Shown here piece after piece: positions 43,801 through 50,547 of a DNA stretch of 64,000 bases. Within the stretch, counting starts at the first letter, position 1; every line of letters begins with the position of its first letter. Source of the stretch: Pseudomonas fluorescens Q2-87. GTDB lineage: Bacteria; Pseudomonadota; Gammaproteobacteria; Pseudomonadales; Pseudomonadaceae. A program made the position numbers and the translations under genes. The notes beneath the pieces were generated by a model. That model had not been told where the DNA came from. It ran no database searches and saw only the letters and a program-made list of their open reading frames with translations. The stretch lies in the NCBI RefSeq assembly GCF_000281895.1, contig NZ_CM001558.1, positions 3,476,556-3,540,555 of the forward strand. Reading direction: 5' to 3'.

Positions 43801-46800
43801 TATCGATCTGGCCGCCGATGACAATCTGCCCGCCATCACGTACCAGGCCATAGGTCTGACCGCGCATGTCCCGGGCGGTCACGGCCCGGCTGGAGACATC
43901 GATCAGAGCCTGCTCGCCCAGCCAGATGGAGCGACCGTGGCCCTGAGCATTGACGGCTTCACCCTGCGCACCGATGACGCTCAACCCGGTGAGGCTGACC
44001 CGCCCACCCCACGCATTAAGGGTACCGTTGGCGGTCAGTTGACCGATGCTGCGCACATCGATGCCCTGGCCCGGATCGACGCTGACCACGCTGCCCTTGC
44101 CCAGGTTCAACACCGTGCTGGCCATGTCGGCGGCGCTGGAGTTCGCGGTACCGGCAGTAAGACTCAGGCTCGCGCCGCGACGCTGGGTCATGACGCCTTT
44201 GATCGCGTCTTCCTGGTACAACTCCGGCGTCCAGCGCTGCAAAGCATCCGCCGGTTCTGCGCCACCGCCGGTGCTCAACGCCTGCTCGCTAAAACGGTAC
44301 ACCGGCATCGTCACATCGACCTGGGTCCCGTCGGCCACGCTCAGGCCTTCGTTACCTGTGATGTCATAGGCCGAGAAGCCTTTGTCAAAAAAGTCTCCAC
44401 CCAGTTGCAGGGTGCCCGGTTCAAGCGGCGAGCCACTGTTGCCGATCAGCACTTTATTGGCCGCCAGCGTCAAGGTCCCGCCGCCATTCACGCCGGTGCC
44501 GCGCAGTTCACCGTCAAGGTTCAAGGCGCCGTTATCGGACGATGCGCCGGTACTGGAGGTCAGGGTCAGGTCACCGCCCTTGCCGCCGCGGATCTTGCCA
44601 TCGGCCATGACCGCAGCACCGGAACTGACGTCAATCCGGCTGCCCTGACGCACGTCAATGTCGCCAATGCTGCGCACGGACACGGTGCCGCCGTTGATGA
44701 ACGGCAGGCCTTGGCGGTCGTTGCCGTCGAGCAGCAGATTGCTCCACCGTCCGGCGGCGTTCAGCTTGACGCCTTCTCCCAATGTGACCACTGCCCGCTG
44801 TCCCGTGGCGGGTGAAAGCGTGACGTCTCCAATCTGGAAGTTATCGGTCCTGACCTGTTTGAGCACGTTGCCCAAGGCAATACGACCGCTGCGGGCAGTC
44901 AGGTCGGCGTTCACCTCGACCTGCGGGGCATAAAGCGTGATGTCGCCGCCGTCGGCGACCTTGAGTGCACCGTCGACCTGGATGCCTTCAGCCGCCGCCA
45001 CCTTGACCGCGCCGAGCTGGAAGCCATTGAGCAGCGCGTTATCCAGCACCAGCTTGCCTTGCCGATCGGTGTCGACCACCGAGGTCAGATCCAGGCCCGC
45101 GGCAATCTTGTCGGCCACCTTGCCGACGGTGACCTGATCGAAGGTGGGGTTCAGGCCACTGTTGATCATGCCGCTGGTCTTGTCATGGATCGGCGTGTAG
45201 CTGCCCACCCACAACTGCGCCCGTCGGGCCACGGCGTTTTGCGATTGCTGGTAGCCGTCGAGGTTGAGATTGGGTGCCTGGGTCTGGCGTTCGCCCTGGT
45301 AGACCTCACCGACAATCTGGCCTTCCAGCACCGCGTTGCGGGTCGACACCACCAGCTTGCCGGCATCGCGGCCGACGGTGTAGCCCGCCTCAAAACGCTC
45401 GCGAGGGGCGATCAACGGGTTGTAGTAGTAATCGGTCTGGCCCCAGCGTTGGCTGTGATCTTCGTAGCCTTTGTAGATGCCGGTATAGAGAATGTCCCCC
45501 GGCGCCTTGGACAATTCATACAAACGCCCATTGGGGCCTTTGAGCCAGGTCTGACGCAGGTAGCCGCTCTGCACATCCAGGGTGCCGCCAGACAGGTTCA
45601 GTTGCGCTGCCTGCTGAGTCACCACGTCGTTGCCAGTGAACGTCAAGGTCCCGCCTTGAGCAGCCCATTCACCGGCGCTGTGGCCTCGGGTCCCCAAGTA
45701 ACCGCCGACTTCCAACAGCCCACCCGCCGTGTACCAACGGTCGGTGGCGTAGCCATTGGTGCCTGCCGGCACGTAGATCAAGTCACGCACATCCACCCAG
45801 ACATCGTTGTTGGTCAGCTTGCCGCCGTCGCGGTTGACCGGCGCATCACGCTGCTCATTGCCCTGCACGTTGACCTTGATGGAATTGGACTCCATCGCCA
45901 CCTTGACGCCGATGGCACCGGACACATCGATCACCGCGCCATTGCCTACCAGGCTGCGACCGGCAGCGCTGACCGCGACCTGGCCGCCGGTGGCCAGGGT
46001 GATGGAGCCGTTCTGGAAGTCAACGCTGCCGCCACTGACGATCTCGACCCGCGACTGATCGGTGCGGTCGACCACGCTGCTGAGGTTGTTGAACTGGCCG
46101 GTGATCAGGTTGTTCGGCGTGCCATCCAGGCCGGCCGGTCCGGCATTGCGCTGGCTGTCCAGGGCGCTGCCGCCTGCGGCATCGAGCAGCACCGCCGTGG
46201 TGCTGCCCTGCCCCAGGGTCACGCTGCCGCTGCTGTCGCTGAAGGCGTTGAGCAAGTGCAAGGTGCCGCGGGTGTCCACCGAACTGCTCGCCACCGCCAC
46301 ACCGTTCTGCTGCACATCGTGCCCGGTGAGGGTGATGTCGCCGATGCTGGCCTGGATCAGGCCCCTGTTGATCACCGTGCCGGCGCCGCTGCCGAGCTTG
46401 AGGGACGTCGCGACCTCGTTACCACGGGTAGTGGAACGCAGGTTGCCGCTGGTGCCCTGGCCCCGACGGATATAAAAACTGTCGCCCGCCGCCAGGGTGG
46501 TTTGGCCCTTGGCGGTGGTGATGGAGCCGGCGTTCTCCACTTCGCTACCCAGCAGCAAGGCATAGCCGCCCCCAGCCGTGGAAGTGGCGGCGCGATGGGT
46601 TTCGATCAGTGCGCCTTGCTGCACTTCGACCTTGCCCGCCGCGTCGGTGAAAGTCGGTTGGCTGCCGGTGGCATCGATATACAAGCCGCGCTTGCTGAAT
46701 TGCTCATCGCTGATGTTGGCCGCCACCGCCGCCAGGTTACGTACGTTGACCTGGCTGCTGCCGCTGAAAATGATGCCGTTGCGGTTGACCAGCATTACCG

Positions 46801-47440
46801 TGCCGTTGCCCTTGATCTGGCCCTGGACCTGGCTCGGTCGCGCCTGGGGGTCGTTGACCCGGTTGAGCACGGCCCAGTCCGACTGCTGCTGGAAATCCAC
46901 CGTGGTATTGCGCCCGACGTTGAAGGTTTCCCAGTTGAGGATCGCCTTGTCGGCGGTCTGCTCGATCTTCACCGTGGTCTTGCCGCCGGCCTCGGTCTGC
47001 TGCGGACCCTTGGCGTTGAGCCAGCCCTGGGTCAGGCTGTTGTCGACCTTGAGCCCGCCCTCGCCCAAACCATCGGGCACGACCTGCACCTGCCCCAACG
47101 CCGCTTGCCGCCCGGCGGCCTGAGCCGCCTGCTGGGCGGCGATGGCGGCGACGGTGTTGTTGAGGTTGGTCAGCGAACGTTGCAGCTGCGCATTGGCCCG
47201 TTGCTGTTGGGCCAAGGGCGGCGGCATGCCTGGCAACGCCGTTGTGGGCCGTGCCGCGCCACCGGCCGGGGACGCACCCTTGGCGGCAAACCAGGCCGAA
47301 CTGAACGCGGTCGCCGCCTGGGCATTGCCGGCCACCATCAGCAGCGCAATGGCCTGGGCCAGCGGCTTGAGCCGCAACATCGACAACTCGCCATCGCGAC
47401 GTGGGGCATTCAGGTTCGTCTGGGGTTTGCAGCGCAGCAT
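34820..47440 (-). CDS. pdtA: Giant two-partner-secretion exoprotein (filamentous haemagglutinin family, PdtA-like)
   Basis: A 4,206-residue TpsA protein. It has a long signal peptide (residues 1-42, ending GNAQA). The TPS secretion domain (about 130-265) shows NRNGIIFSGSSQVNV, a variant of the NPNGI motif. A very long series of beta-helix-type repeats follows, and a conserved FHA-type C-terminal region with DUF3739 character. Size, N-terminus and position beside DING and hxc genes match PdtA (PA0690) of P. aeruginosa, which is induced by phosphate limitation. The ATG at 47440 is chosen for AAAGG 9 nt upstream; ATG 47449 and TTG 47494 are alternatives. No TpsB transporter gene lies in the window. 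Confidence 0.88.
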   Translation of the reverse strand: MLRCKPQTNLNAPRRDGELSMLRLKPLAQAIALLMVAGNAQAATAFSSAWFAAKGASPAGGAARPTTALPGMPPPLAQQQRANAQLQRSLTNLNNTVAAIAAQQAAQAAGRQAALGQVQVVPDGLGEGGLKVDNSLTQGWLNAKGPQQTEAGGKTTVKIEQTADKAILNWETFNVGRNTTVDFQQQSDWAVLNRVNDPQARPSQVQGQIKGNGTVMLVNRNGIIFSGSSQVNVRNLAAVAANISDEQFSKRGLYIDATGSQPTFTDAAGKVEVQQGALIETHRAATSTAGGGYALLLGSEVENAGSITTAKGQTTLAAGDSFYIRRGQGTSGNLRSTTRGNEVATSLKLGSGAGTVINRGLIQASIGDITLTGHDVQQNGVAVASSSVDTRGTLHLLNAFSDSSGSVTLGQGSTTAVLLDAAGGSALDSQRNAGPAGLDGTPNNLITGQFNNLSSVVDRTDQSRVEIVSGGSVDFQNGSITLATGGQVAVSAAGRSLVGNGAVIDVSGAIGVKVAMESNSIKVNVQGNEQRDAPVNRDGGKLTNNDVWVDVRDLIYVPAGTNGYATDRWYTAGGLLEVGGYLGTRGHSAGEWAAQGGTLTFTGNDVVTQQAAQLNLSGGTLDVQSGYLRQTWLKGPNGRLYELSKAPGDILYTGIYKGYEDHSQRWGQTDYYYNPLIAPRERFEAGYTVGRDAGKLVVSTRNAVLEGQIVGEVYQGERQTQAPNLNLDGYQQSQNAVARRAQLWVGSYTPIHDKTSGMINSGLNPTFDQVTVGKVADKIAAGLDLTSVVDTDRQGKLVLDNALLNGFQLGAVKVAAAEGIQVDGALKVADGGDITLYAPQVEVNADLTARSGRIALGNVLKQVRTDNFQIGDVTLSPATGQRAVVTLGEGVKLNAAGRWSNLLLDGNDRQGLPFINGGTVSVRSIGDIDVRQGSRIDVSSGAAVMADGKIRGGKGGDLTLTSSTGASSDNGALNLDGELRGTGVNGGGTLTLAANKVLIGNSGSPLEPGTLQLGGDFFDKGFSAYDITGNEGLSVADGTQVDVTMPVYRFSEQALSTGGGAEPADALQRWTPELYQEDAIKGVMTQRRGASLSLTAGTANSSAADMASTVLNLGKGSVVSVDPGQGIDVRSIGQLTANGTLNAWGGRVSLTGLSVIGAQGEAVNAQGHGRSIWLGEQALIDVSSRAVTARDMRGQTYGLVRDGGQIVIGGQIDTAKGSASASELFVAVREGARLQADGSQAVLDIPGPGSTSVASNGGSISLASANGLYLDGTFSARSGGAGAAGGKLSVALETPYYVKGAVSDRVLKVRELVLGQTAQASLLEENAGTAADSLVYGHGRLGVDQVQSGGFDSLTLLSNGLLSVDGNVSLSLGQSLSLYARSFGMDDAGPANSQIQLNASQVLLSGLAARQPNMDNYTRPVIEGGVSLLANKAAFSINADLLDVQGNVMFSSKGTVLQADGSSVETQRAGFDRVHLSSRGDMRFLAGFSGDGLPQGFTTQLVTPSDMVLQAAQLYPATGVGARVLAGYGWGTESGSGIKLYDPARSLVIGRATQVAPQVPYSVFGRLQLGSAKIEQGGIVRAPLGLLEIGTNSPEGISARVDLLPGSLTSVSGLGLVLPYGGSIDGQTYTYAGKKVVLLGQGAVPSDNGDLDIGVILGGKSVTGQEGSVLDLSGGGDLLGAGFIAGRGGSTDARFNPLVQIGANGGFILPGLSSNPVYAIVPGNQSQYAPVVPEGGAVDPRVGQQVSIGAGVPGLAAGTYTLMPSTYALLPGAFRVEVNGLAGPGATTAALQMRNGSWTTAGVLSVANTGQRNSLSSQIILTSGDVLRRYSQYNETSYAQFALADAARLGVPRALLPVDAKTLKLNMAKGAGDQAFSFNGVGKFAAQPGGFGGTVSVVGSNGAALEVVAEGRGATAGFDGVTLNAESLNALNASRQVIGGQFSVLYGQGGNYITPQRVSRSVALREGATLSAPEVFLLADGGELLVEQGAAINTIGRGKAAYDALDGFIYNLNVRNQNYSLLGASNGLLNVLAPVSGTTGTVNIGGCSLTPCSGVTRIHSEGSIVAASGSSLELDDQVRYGTRHLTLALSNINVGTAQALSNAATRQVLPAGLTLSQTVLDRLLRGDTEYGAPALETLELSASQALNFYGTVSLDTYDPTTGKSRLNNLMLSTPAIYGAGSANDVATIRTTNLIWNGAVGAPGSVIAGGAGTGAGRLDIQAQRIEFGYGDFAQPSSVTTLDRLALGFANVNLSASERLTANHKGSLAVYQSQGAYDAKTGYVYSGGNLNILTPLLTGEAGSVNRITAGGVVNVTGTTAKPGAVSGLGGELSLKGASLNLASAVVLPSGKLTLSATDDLTLTEAAQIDLAGRAITFNDVTRYSAGGEVILQSRNGNIRQADGSSIDLSAHNNQAGRLSAVALDEAAGIVDLRGRILGSSTGEYDAGGTAMPYLAGGVEIQAQRLGDSGSLSEQFAALNQRLNDGQVFGSRGFQLKQGDLVIGNELKASTISVSVDNGNLLVNGKVDASGERVGSIRLAAGRSLTLGGSAVLDAHGNRLRVDSYGKIIDSPNRAMVDLTSRGGVLTLADGARIDLRHGTAAPAGQHDGRARGTLELNARRAGPDATQGDIAIDASGNLDIQGARSIAVNGMWQYNDAAFGSDPAASGRPYQVIDQAYLDGKHQDSLAFINAALANSDLMQRRLAGLDNARYADAFHLRPGVEIVSATADGDLVVQGDLDLSGYRYASVNPRTRQTAVYGSGEAGALTLRAGGDLSIYGSINDGFAPPPATQDDKGWMLLPGIDFTGGDIVVPGAGVTLADGTAFPAGTTLNYDLPIKGVTLAAGTRLPVAAVLEQPLELPAGTVLAAAVHDASGNLLFAAGTLLSRAQTLEAGSQLGAGSVLSGAAALLGFTWPKGVALPNVANASNAQSNILKLDGSLALNRGSLIPSGTDVKLPNGVESIQLRPEIAGSDGRMWAIAPMLAEGSQSWSLRLVAGADTTAADSRIVQPDPVQGDLRLADSHYGMFGKSVPAKGTYQWTQLGVDELAGAGFTVALGQTVDLTIVSNFGYDSVDAFCADFAGICALQASYRWTKAAEEELAGSGFEVKAGELISQAAAQFFQFDSVQSLCDAAPSVCAPADVEYEAVAGSVRPSVIRTGTGDLELLSGGSLRMDSLFGIYTAGTSSAPTFPGDPYNQPKALGANGKVLTDEDGSNEKLVDGGTESLYRAWYPDAGGNLLLKVGGDLSGNLTAPVNSSGRPNPTDMGQDSANVGNWLWRQGNGDSASSQPTAWWINFGSHTASTVSGGADQMAAFTGFGTLGGGDLDVQVKGDAGVLNRLAGNDFNSNINPRSQGLLLAVGSTGRVGSDGSLQLTGGGDLNLRVGGVLNPESSFTMGHLNGAVINLRGHAQIDGGAIGRIDLLYGNSAPVQSPGETRAYDSFKSTRGSATGGLTLMPGDATFDLRTLGDLVVMDVADPGRVPMMSVSPFKNGATNGSGVSWFSLWTANTAIDLWSSGGNLTPLMSGGETDLAVVYPSILQAVAASGSLYYGQAKVAGSGNSSNGYRSALLLAPGINSELQFLAGDSIYGGDLTVSRSGASSTAVATPFRPAFMGLVDNAVVVSNLSADANRVSIGANTLPLFAFDSSSASDEWASNTDPARFYALKGDLLAVNSGRTMTFTTLNDSRFGQTYYEGTGSVWMMAGRDIVSSGTPLSGGQGGESVTGQYTSAGNLFIHNNPTDISIVSAGRDILYSNFNVAGPGLLEITAGRNILMDDKVSITSLGAVVPGDSRPGASLVLQAGAGLNGADYERFVKAYLDPANQALAGVPLANQDGKVAKTYETELVDWLEKRFGFSGDSEQARSYFAALPAEQQRVFARDVYFAELKAGGREYNEVGGVRQGSYLRGREAIELLFPTKDVAGNPITYKGDITMFGGAGVHTDFGGSIQMLTPGGGQTFGIEGNAPPSTAGVITQGEGDIQLYAQNSILLGQSRIMTTFGGSILGWSAQGDINAGRGSKTTVVYTPPKRLYDTWGNVTLSPLVPSTGAGIATLNPIAEVAPGDIDLIAPLGTIDAGEAGIRVSGNVNIAALTVVNAANIQTQGKSSGVPLAASVNTGAITSASSAATSATQAAEDVARQQQNAARQNQASVFTVQVVSFGSEQLAPSRDGASREAPRTYDPASPVQVLGAGPLDEQTRQRLTEEERGRLSL
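38024..38341 (-). repeat. 53-residue tandem duplication with CX6C pairs inside PdtA
   Basis: Two adjacent 53-residue units align without gaps (YQWTQLGVDELAGAGFTV... and YRWTKAAEEELAGSGFEV...). Each has DSV near position 35-37 and cysteines at positions 41 and 48. Cysteine is otherwise rare in this protein. Unit borders: 38183-38341 and 38024-38182. Confidence 0.8.
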
Positions 47441-47549
47441 CCTACTCATCCTTTCGGGTTCGCTTCTTAAGGGGGCGCAACGCAGTGCTATCAAGCTGCC
47501 AGCGTTGGTTATAGGGGATAGGCGGTTACAGCCGCTCGGGACCGAACGG

Positions 47550-47567
47550 ATGTCATGAAAATTTCAT
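47550..47567 (+). promoter_or_regulatory. Pho-box-like sequence in the pdtA promoter region
   Basis: ATGTCAT-GAAA-ATTTCAT matches 11 of 14 fixed positions of the CTGTCAT-N4-CTGTCAT consensus, about 110 bp before pdtA, but in the opposite orientation to the gene. It is also part of a CATGAAAATTTCATG palindrome, so it may instead be another operator. Confidence 0.35.
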
Positions 47568-47594
47568 GTGGCTGTGTTGGTTCGGACATGACGC

Positions 47595-47626
47595 AAAAAT
47601 CAGCAACGGCTCGCACCGTTGCTGAT
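47595..47626 (-). terminator. Intrinsic terminator of the DING-protein gene
   Basis: Perfect 11-bp stem (ATCAGCAACGG / CCGTTGCTGAT, 47599-47626) with a 6-nt loop. On the minus strand it is followed by a T run. It lies 30 bp after the DING stop and before pdtA, so pdtA must have its own promoter. Confidence 0.88.
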
Positions 47627-47655
47627 CGGGTGTTGCGGGTCGTTCAAGCGTGGGC

Positions 47656-48825
47656 TTACAACGGACGACCGATGGCGTTGCAGACGCTGGTGTTGCCGAC
47701 GCTCAGACCGCTGGAAGCCGTGACGAAGGAGTCACGAATAGCGGTTTTCCAAGCCGAAGGCAGTGGCACGAAACGGTTGGCGGTGATGGCCGAGTCGTTG
47801 TTGGTCAACGAACCGTAGTGACGGCTGAAGAAGTTGCGAACCTGAGTGGTCTGGGTCGCATCGGCGTAGCACTGGCTGAAGATCACGTTGGTGAAACCCA
47901 GGATTGGGTAGCCGGTGGTTGGGTAGGCCACGACGCTAGGGTCGCTTGGGTTGGTCGTAGCAGCGAACACCGGTACCCAGGCGTTCGGGTTGGAACGGTT
48001 GGCAACTGCCGGTACCGCAACAGCAGCGATGGCGGTCGAAACGTTGGCAGGAGCTGGGGAAACACCGGCGACGCGAGCGACCTTGGTGGCGTCATCCAGA
48101 CCGGCCAGGGTGGTAGCGGCGTAGTCCGGGCTCATGTAGGTGATGCGGCCCTGGGCAGCGTTCAGTGCAGTCATCACATTCGCACTGCCGGAGGCGGAAA
48201 CGGCACCGGATGGCAAGCCACCGCTGTAGCTGGAGGCGAAGGTGGTGGTGATGGCAAAGGTGCCGGTTTCAGCGCATTTGGCGTTCAGGAAGCGAGTGAA
48301 CAGTTCGGTGGTGCCGCTGCTCTCGCCACGGTAGACCACGGTGATCGCGCCGGTACGGCCAGAACCAGTGATCTGACTCCAGTCGGTGAGGCGGCCGGAG
48401 AATACGCCGCACAATTGGTTGACGCTCAGGTCGACGTTGGCGGTGCCAGTCTTGTTGAACGGAATGGCAACCGAGGTGGCGACCGAAGGCACCTGGATCA
48501 ATGGACCCCAGGCGGCACCGTGGGCACTGACGTAGGTGCTCAGTTCAGTGGCGCTGAGCTTGGAGTCGCTACCAGCCCAGTGCACTTTCTTGCCGCTGGT
48601 GTCGCCAGGCACGAACTTGGTGTAGTCGTTGGTCAGGAAAGCGGCCTTGCCGGCACCGCTGCCCACGCCGATGTAAGGGGCGAAGCCGGTGGTGAGTACA
48701 CCGGACGTCTGGTACAGAGGCTGAGGCAAGGTAGCACCACCGCCGTTGACATCAGCCATGGCGGCCTGAGCGACGCAGAGGCCGGCGAGGGTCAGGGATA
48801 CCGCGAGAACGTTGCGCTTAAACAT
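47656..48825 (-). CDS. DING-family phosphate-binding protein (PstS-like, secreted)
   Basis: A 389-residue protein with a Sec signal peptide (residues 1-24, ending AAMA). The mature start DVNGGGATLPQPLYQ is the DING signature with Val for Ile. The rest is a two-lobed PstS fold with phosphate-contact segments (GGGATLP, GSDSKL, RGESSGTTELF). Paired cysteines (QLCGVF, NAKCAET, SQCYAD, TSVCNA) suit an extracellular protein. DING proteins bind phosphate tightly, and some are exported by Hxc type II secretion in P. aeruginosa. It lies between the hxc operon and pdtA, so it is a likely Hxc substrate. A strong terminator follows; GGAG precedes the ATG. Confidence 0.92.
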   Translation of the reverse strand: MFKRNVLAVSLTLAGLCVAQAAMADVNGGGATLPQPLYQTSGVLTTGFAPYIGVGSGAGKAAFLTNDYTKFVPGDTSGKKVHWAGSDSKLSATELSTYVSAHGAAWGPLIQVPSVATSVAIPFNKTGTANVDLSVNQLCGVFSGRLTDWSQITGSGRTGAITVVYRGESSGTTELFTRFLNAKCAETGTFAITTTFASSYSGGLPSGAVSASGSANVMTALNAAQGRITYMSPDYAATTLAGLDDATKVARVAGVSPAPANVSTAIAAVAVPAVANRSNPNAWVPVFAATTNPSDPSVVAYPTTGYPILGFTNVIFSQCYADATQTTQVRNFFSRHYGSLTNNDSAITANRFVPLPSAWKTAIRDSFVTASSGLSVGNTSVCNAIGRPL

Positions 48826-48946
48826 GAAGAATCTCCTTTCATCGTGTTCGTACGTAGGTTGAGTGACGCGTGCTTGCCGTCATGGCGCTCGGTCCTGTGC
48901 CGATGGCGATGGGGTGAGGCCATGGCTTAGAAATTCGCAGTTTCCG

Positions 48947-48964
48947 GTGACAGATAAAGGAAAA
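48947..48964 (-). promoter_or_regulatory. Weak Pho-box candidate before the DING gene
   Basis: On the minus strand TTTTCCT-TTAT-CTGTCAC matches 10 of 14 fixed positions, facing the gene, 122 bp before its ATG. The second half-site is good and the first is poor. Confidence 0.35.
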
Positions 48965-48981
48965 AACCTCGGGAGCTGAGG
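48961..48981 (-). terminator. Possible terminator of the leftward hxc operon
   Basis: On the minus strand CCTC-7 nt-GAGG is followed directly by six T. The stem is short, so this is tentative. The rest of the 510-bp gap 48826-49335 holds a Pho-box-like site, a REPIN and no credible gene. Confidence 0.3.
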
Positions 48982-49186
48982 GCTGTTTTTCGGCTTTTTT
49001 CCTCGGGTGTTCGAGGGCTCTGTGCCGTGGGTTCAGGCGATTTTTTCAGGGGGACGATAAGGGCTGGCCGTGGAGGTGGCGGCGGACGGTTGCCGGGCGG
49101 CGAAAGATGACAGAACGAGGAACCCGAGTTTGGCGCTGGCGAGGGTCGGGAGGTGTTGCGTCACTGCAAAATCATCGGCTGCTTTT

Positions 49187-49317
49187 GTGGCGAGGGAGCT
49201 TGCTCCCGCTGGGCTGCGAAGCGGCCCCAAAAAGATTGCATGCCATCTGCCTGGCACACCGAGGAGCTTGGCTTTGGGGCTGCTGCGCAGCCCAGCGGGA
49301 GCAAGCTCCCTCGCCAC
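49187..49317. repeat. REPIN (AGCTTGCT arm subtype)
   Basis: Arms GTGGCGAGGGAGCTTGCTCCCGC and GCGGGAGCAAGCTCCCTCGCCAC enclose about 85 bp, 18 bp after the hxcS stop. It resembles the third and fifth units of the 23-kb array. Confidence 0.85.
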
Positions 49318-49335
49318 GTTTTTTTTGCGCGGTGG

Positions 49336-50547
49336 CTATTGCACCAACTGATTGATCTCGATGATCGGCAGCAGCACCGCCATGACGATCACCAGCACCA
49401 CACCGCCCATGACCACGATCATCAGCGGCTCCAGCAGTGCGGTCATGCCCATGGCCCGGCGTTCGATGTCGCGGGAGAGGGTTTGTGCGGCGCGTTCGAG
49501 CATCGGCGGCAGGCAGCCGGTTTTTTCGCCGCTGGCGATCAGGTGGATCAACACCGGCGGGAAGACTTTTTCCACCCGCAGCGCCGCCGCCAGGTTGACC
49601 CCTTCGCGGACCTTGGCGGTGGCCTCGCTGACGCTCTGGCTCAGGCGGTCATTGGACAACGTCTGGCGCGCCGCCTCCAGGGCGCGCAGCAGCGGCACCC
49701 CTGCTCCGCCGAGAATCGCCAGGGTCGAGGCAAATCGCGCGGTGTTGAGGCCCAGTACGAAACGCCCGATCAGCGGCAGGCGCAACACCCGCGCGTGCCA
49801 GCTCAACCGCGCCGCCGGTTTGCGCAAGTACATGCGCCAACTCCAGAACCCACCGGCCAGCACGCCAAAACACAACCAGCCCCAGGCACGAATGAAATCA
49901 CTGGCGGTGAGCATCGCCACGGTCAGCGCGGGCAGGTCTTGCCGGGCCTGGGAGAACGCGCTGACCACCTGCGGCACCACATAGCTGAGGAGGAAAATTA
50001 CGATGGCAACCGACACCAGCCCCACCACCCCGGGGTAAATGAACGCCGTGAGAATCTTGCCCCGCAGGTTGTTGCGTTCCTCGATGTAATCCGCCAGTCG
50101 CTCCATGACCTGAGCCAGGTCGCCGGACTCTTCACCGGCGGCAATCAGCGCTCGATAAATGTCCGGGAAGTCCCGGGGCCGCGCCGCCAGGGCTTCGGCC
50201 AGGCGCATGCCGCTGCGCACGTCGGCGCGCACCGCGCTCAGGGTCTGGGCGATGTGCTTGCGCTCGGCCTGTTCCACCGTGGCGCTCAACGCGGCTTCCA
50301 ACGGCAGACTCGCGCCCAGCAGGCTCGCCAGTTGCCGGGTGGCCCAGGCCAGGTCGTTGTCCGAGAGTTTGGCGCTGAACAAACCACCGCCATTGGCCGG
50401 TGTCGTGTTGCGCTCGGCCTGCACCTGCAACGCGGTCAAGCCACGGCTACGCAACAGGTTGAAAGCAGCGCCCTGGCTGTCGGCTTCCAAGTGTCCGGAT
50501 TCGATCTTGCCCTGGGCGTCGGCGGCCTCGAAACGGTAACGATTCAT
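49336..50547 (-). CDS. hxcS: Type II secretion inner-membrane platform protein GspF
   Basis: A 403-residue GspF/PilC protein with two repeated T2SSF domains (about residues 65-190 and 268-390; each with a SGMRLAEALAARP- or EGVNLAAALRVEK-type loop and GEESGDL / GEKTGCL) and three membrane segments. It forms the inner-membrane platform that links the ATPase to the pseudopilus. It is the last gene of the leftward operon. Its ATG overlaps the GspE stop (TGATG). Gene order matches hxcS of P. aeruginosa. Confidence 0.92.
   Translation of the reverse strand: MNRYRFEAADAQGKIESGHLEADSQGAAFNLLRSRGLTALQVQAERNTTPANGGGLFSAKLSDNDLAWATRQLASLLGASLPLEAALSATVEQAERKHIAQTLSAVRADVRSGMRLAEALAARPRDFPDIYRALIAAGEESGDLAQVMERLADYIEERNNLRGKILTAFIYPGVVGLVSVAIVIFLLSYVVPQVVSAFSQARQDLPALTVAMLTASDFIRAWGWLCFGVLAGGFWSWRMYLRKPAARLSWHARVLRLPLIGRFVLGLNTARFASTLAILGGAGVPLLRALEAARQTLSNDRLSQSVSEATAKVREGVNLAAALRVEKVFPPVLIHLIASGEKTGCLPPMLERAAQTLSRDIERRAMGMTALLEPLMIVVMGGVVLVIVMAVLLPIIEINQLVQ

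Noticed and set aside
45059..47470. An 803-codon rightward open frame opposite the N-terminal part of pdtA
   Set aside because: Antisense shadow without a domain or ribosome-binding site; the leftward frame runs unbroken for 12.6 kb with signal peptide and TPS domain.
47550..47567. Calling the pdtA upstream sequence a firm Pho box
   Set aside because: The match is good (11 of 14) but points away from pdtA and overlaps a palindrome, so it is listed only as a weak candidate.
49033..49351. Small open frames around the REPIN after hxcS
   Set aside because: They translate the REPIN arms (ARELAPAGLRS type) and occur at every REPIN of this subtype.
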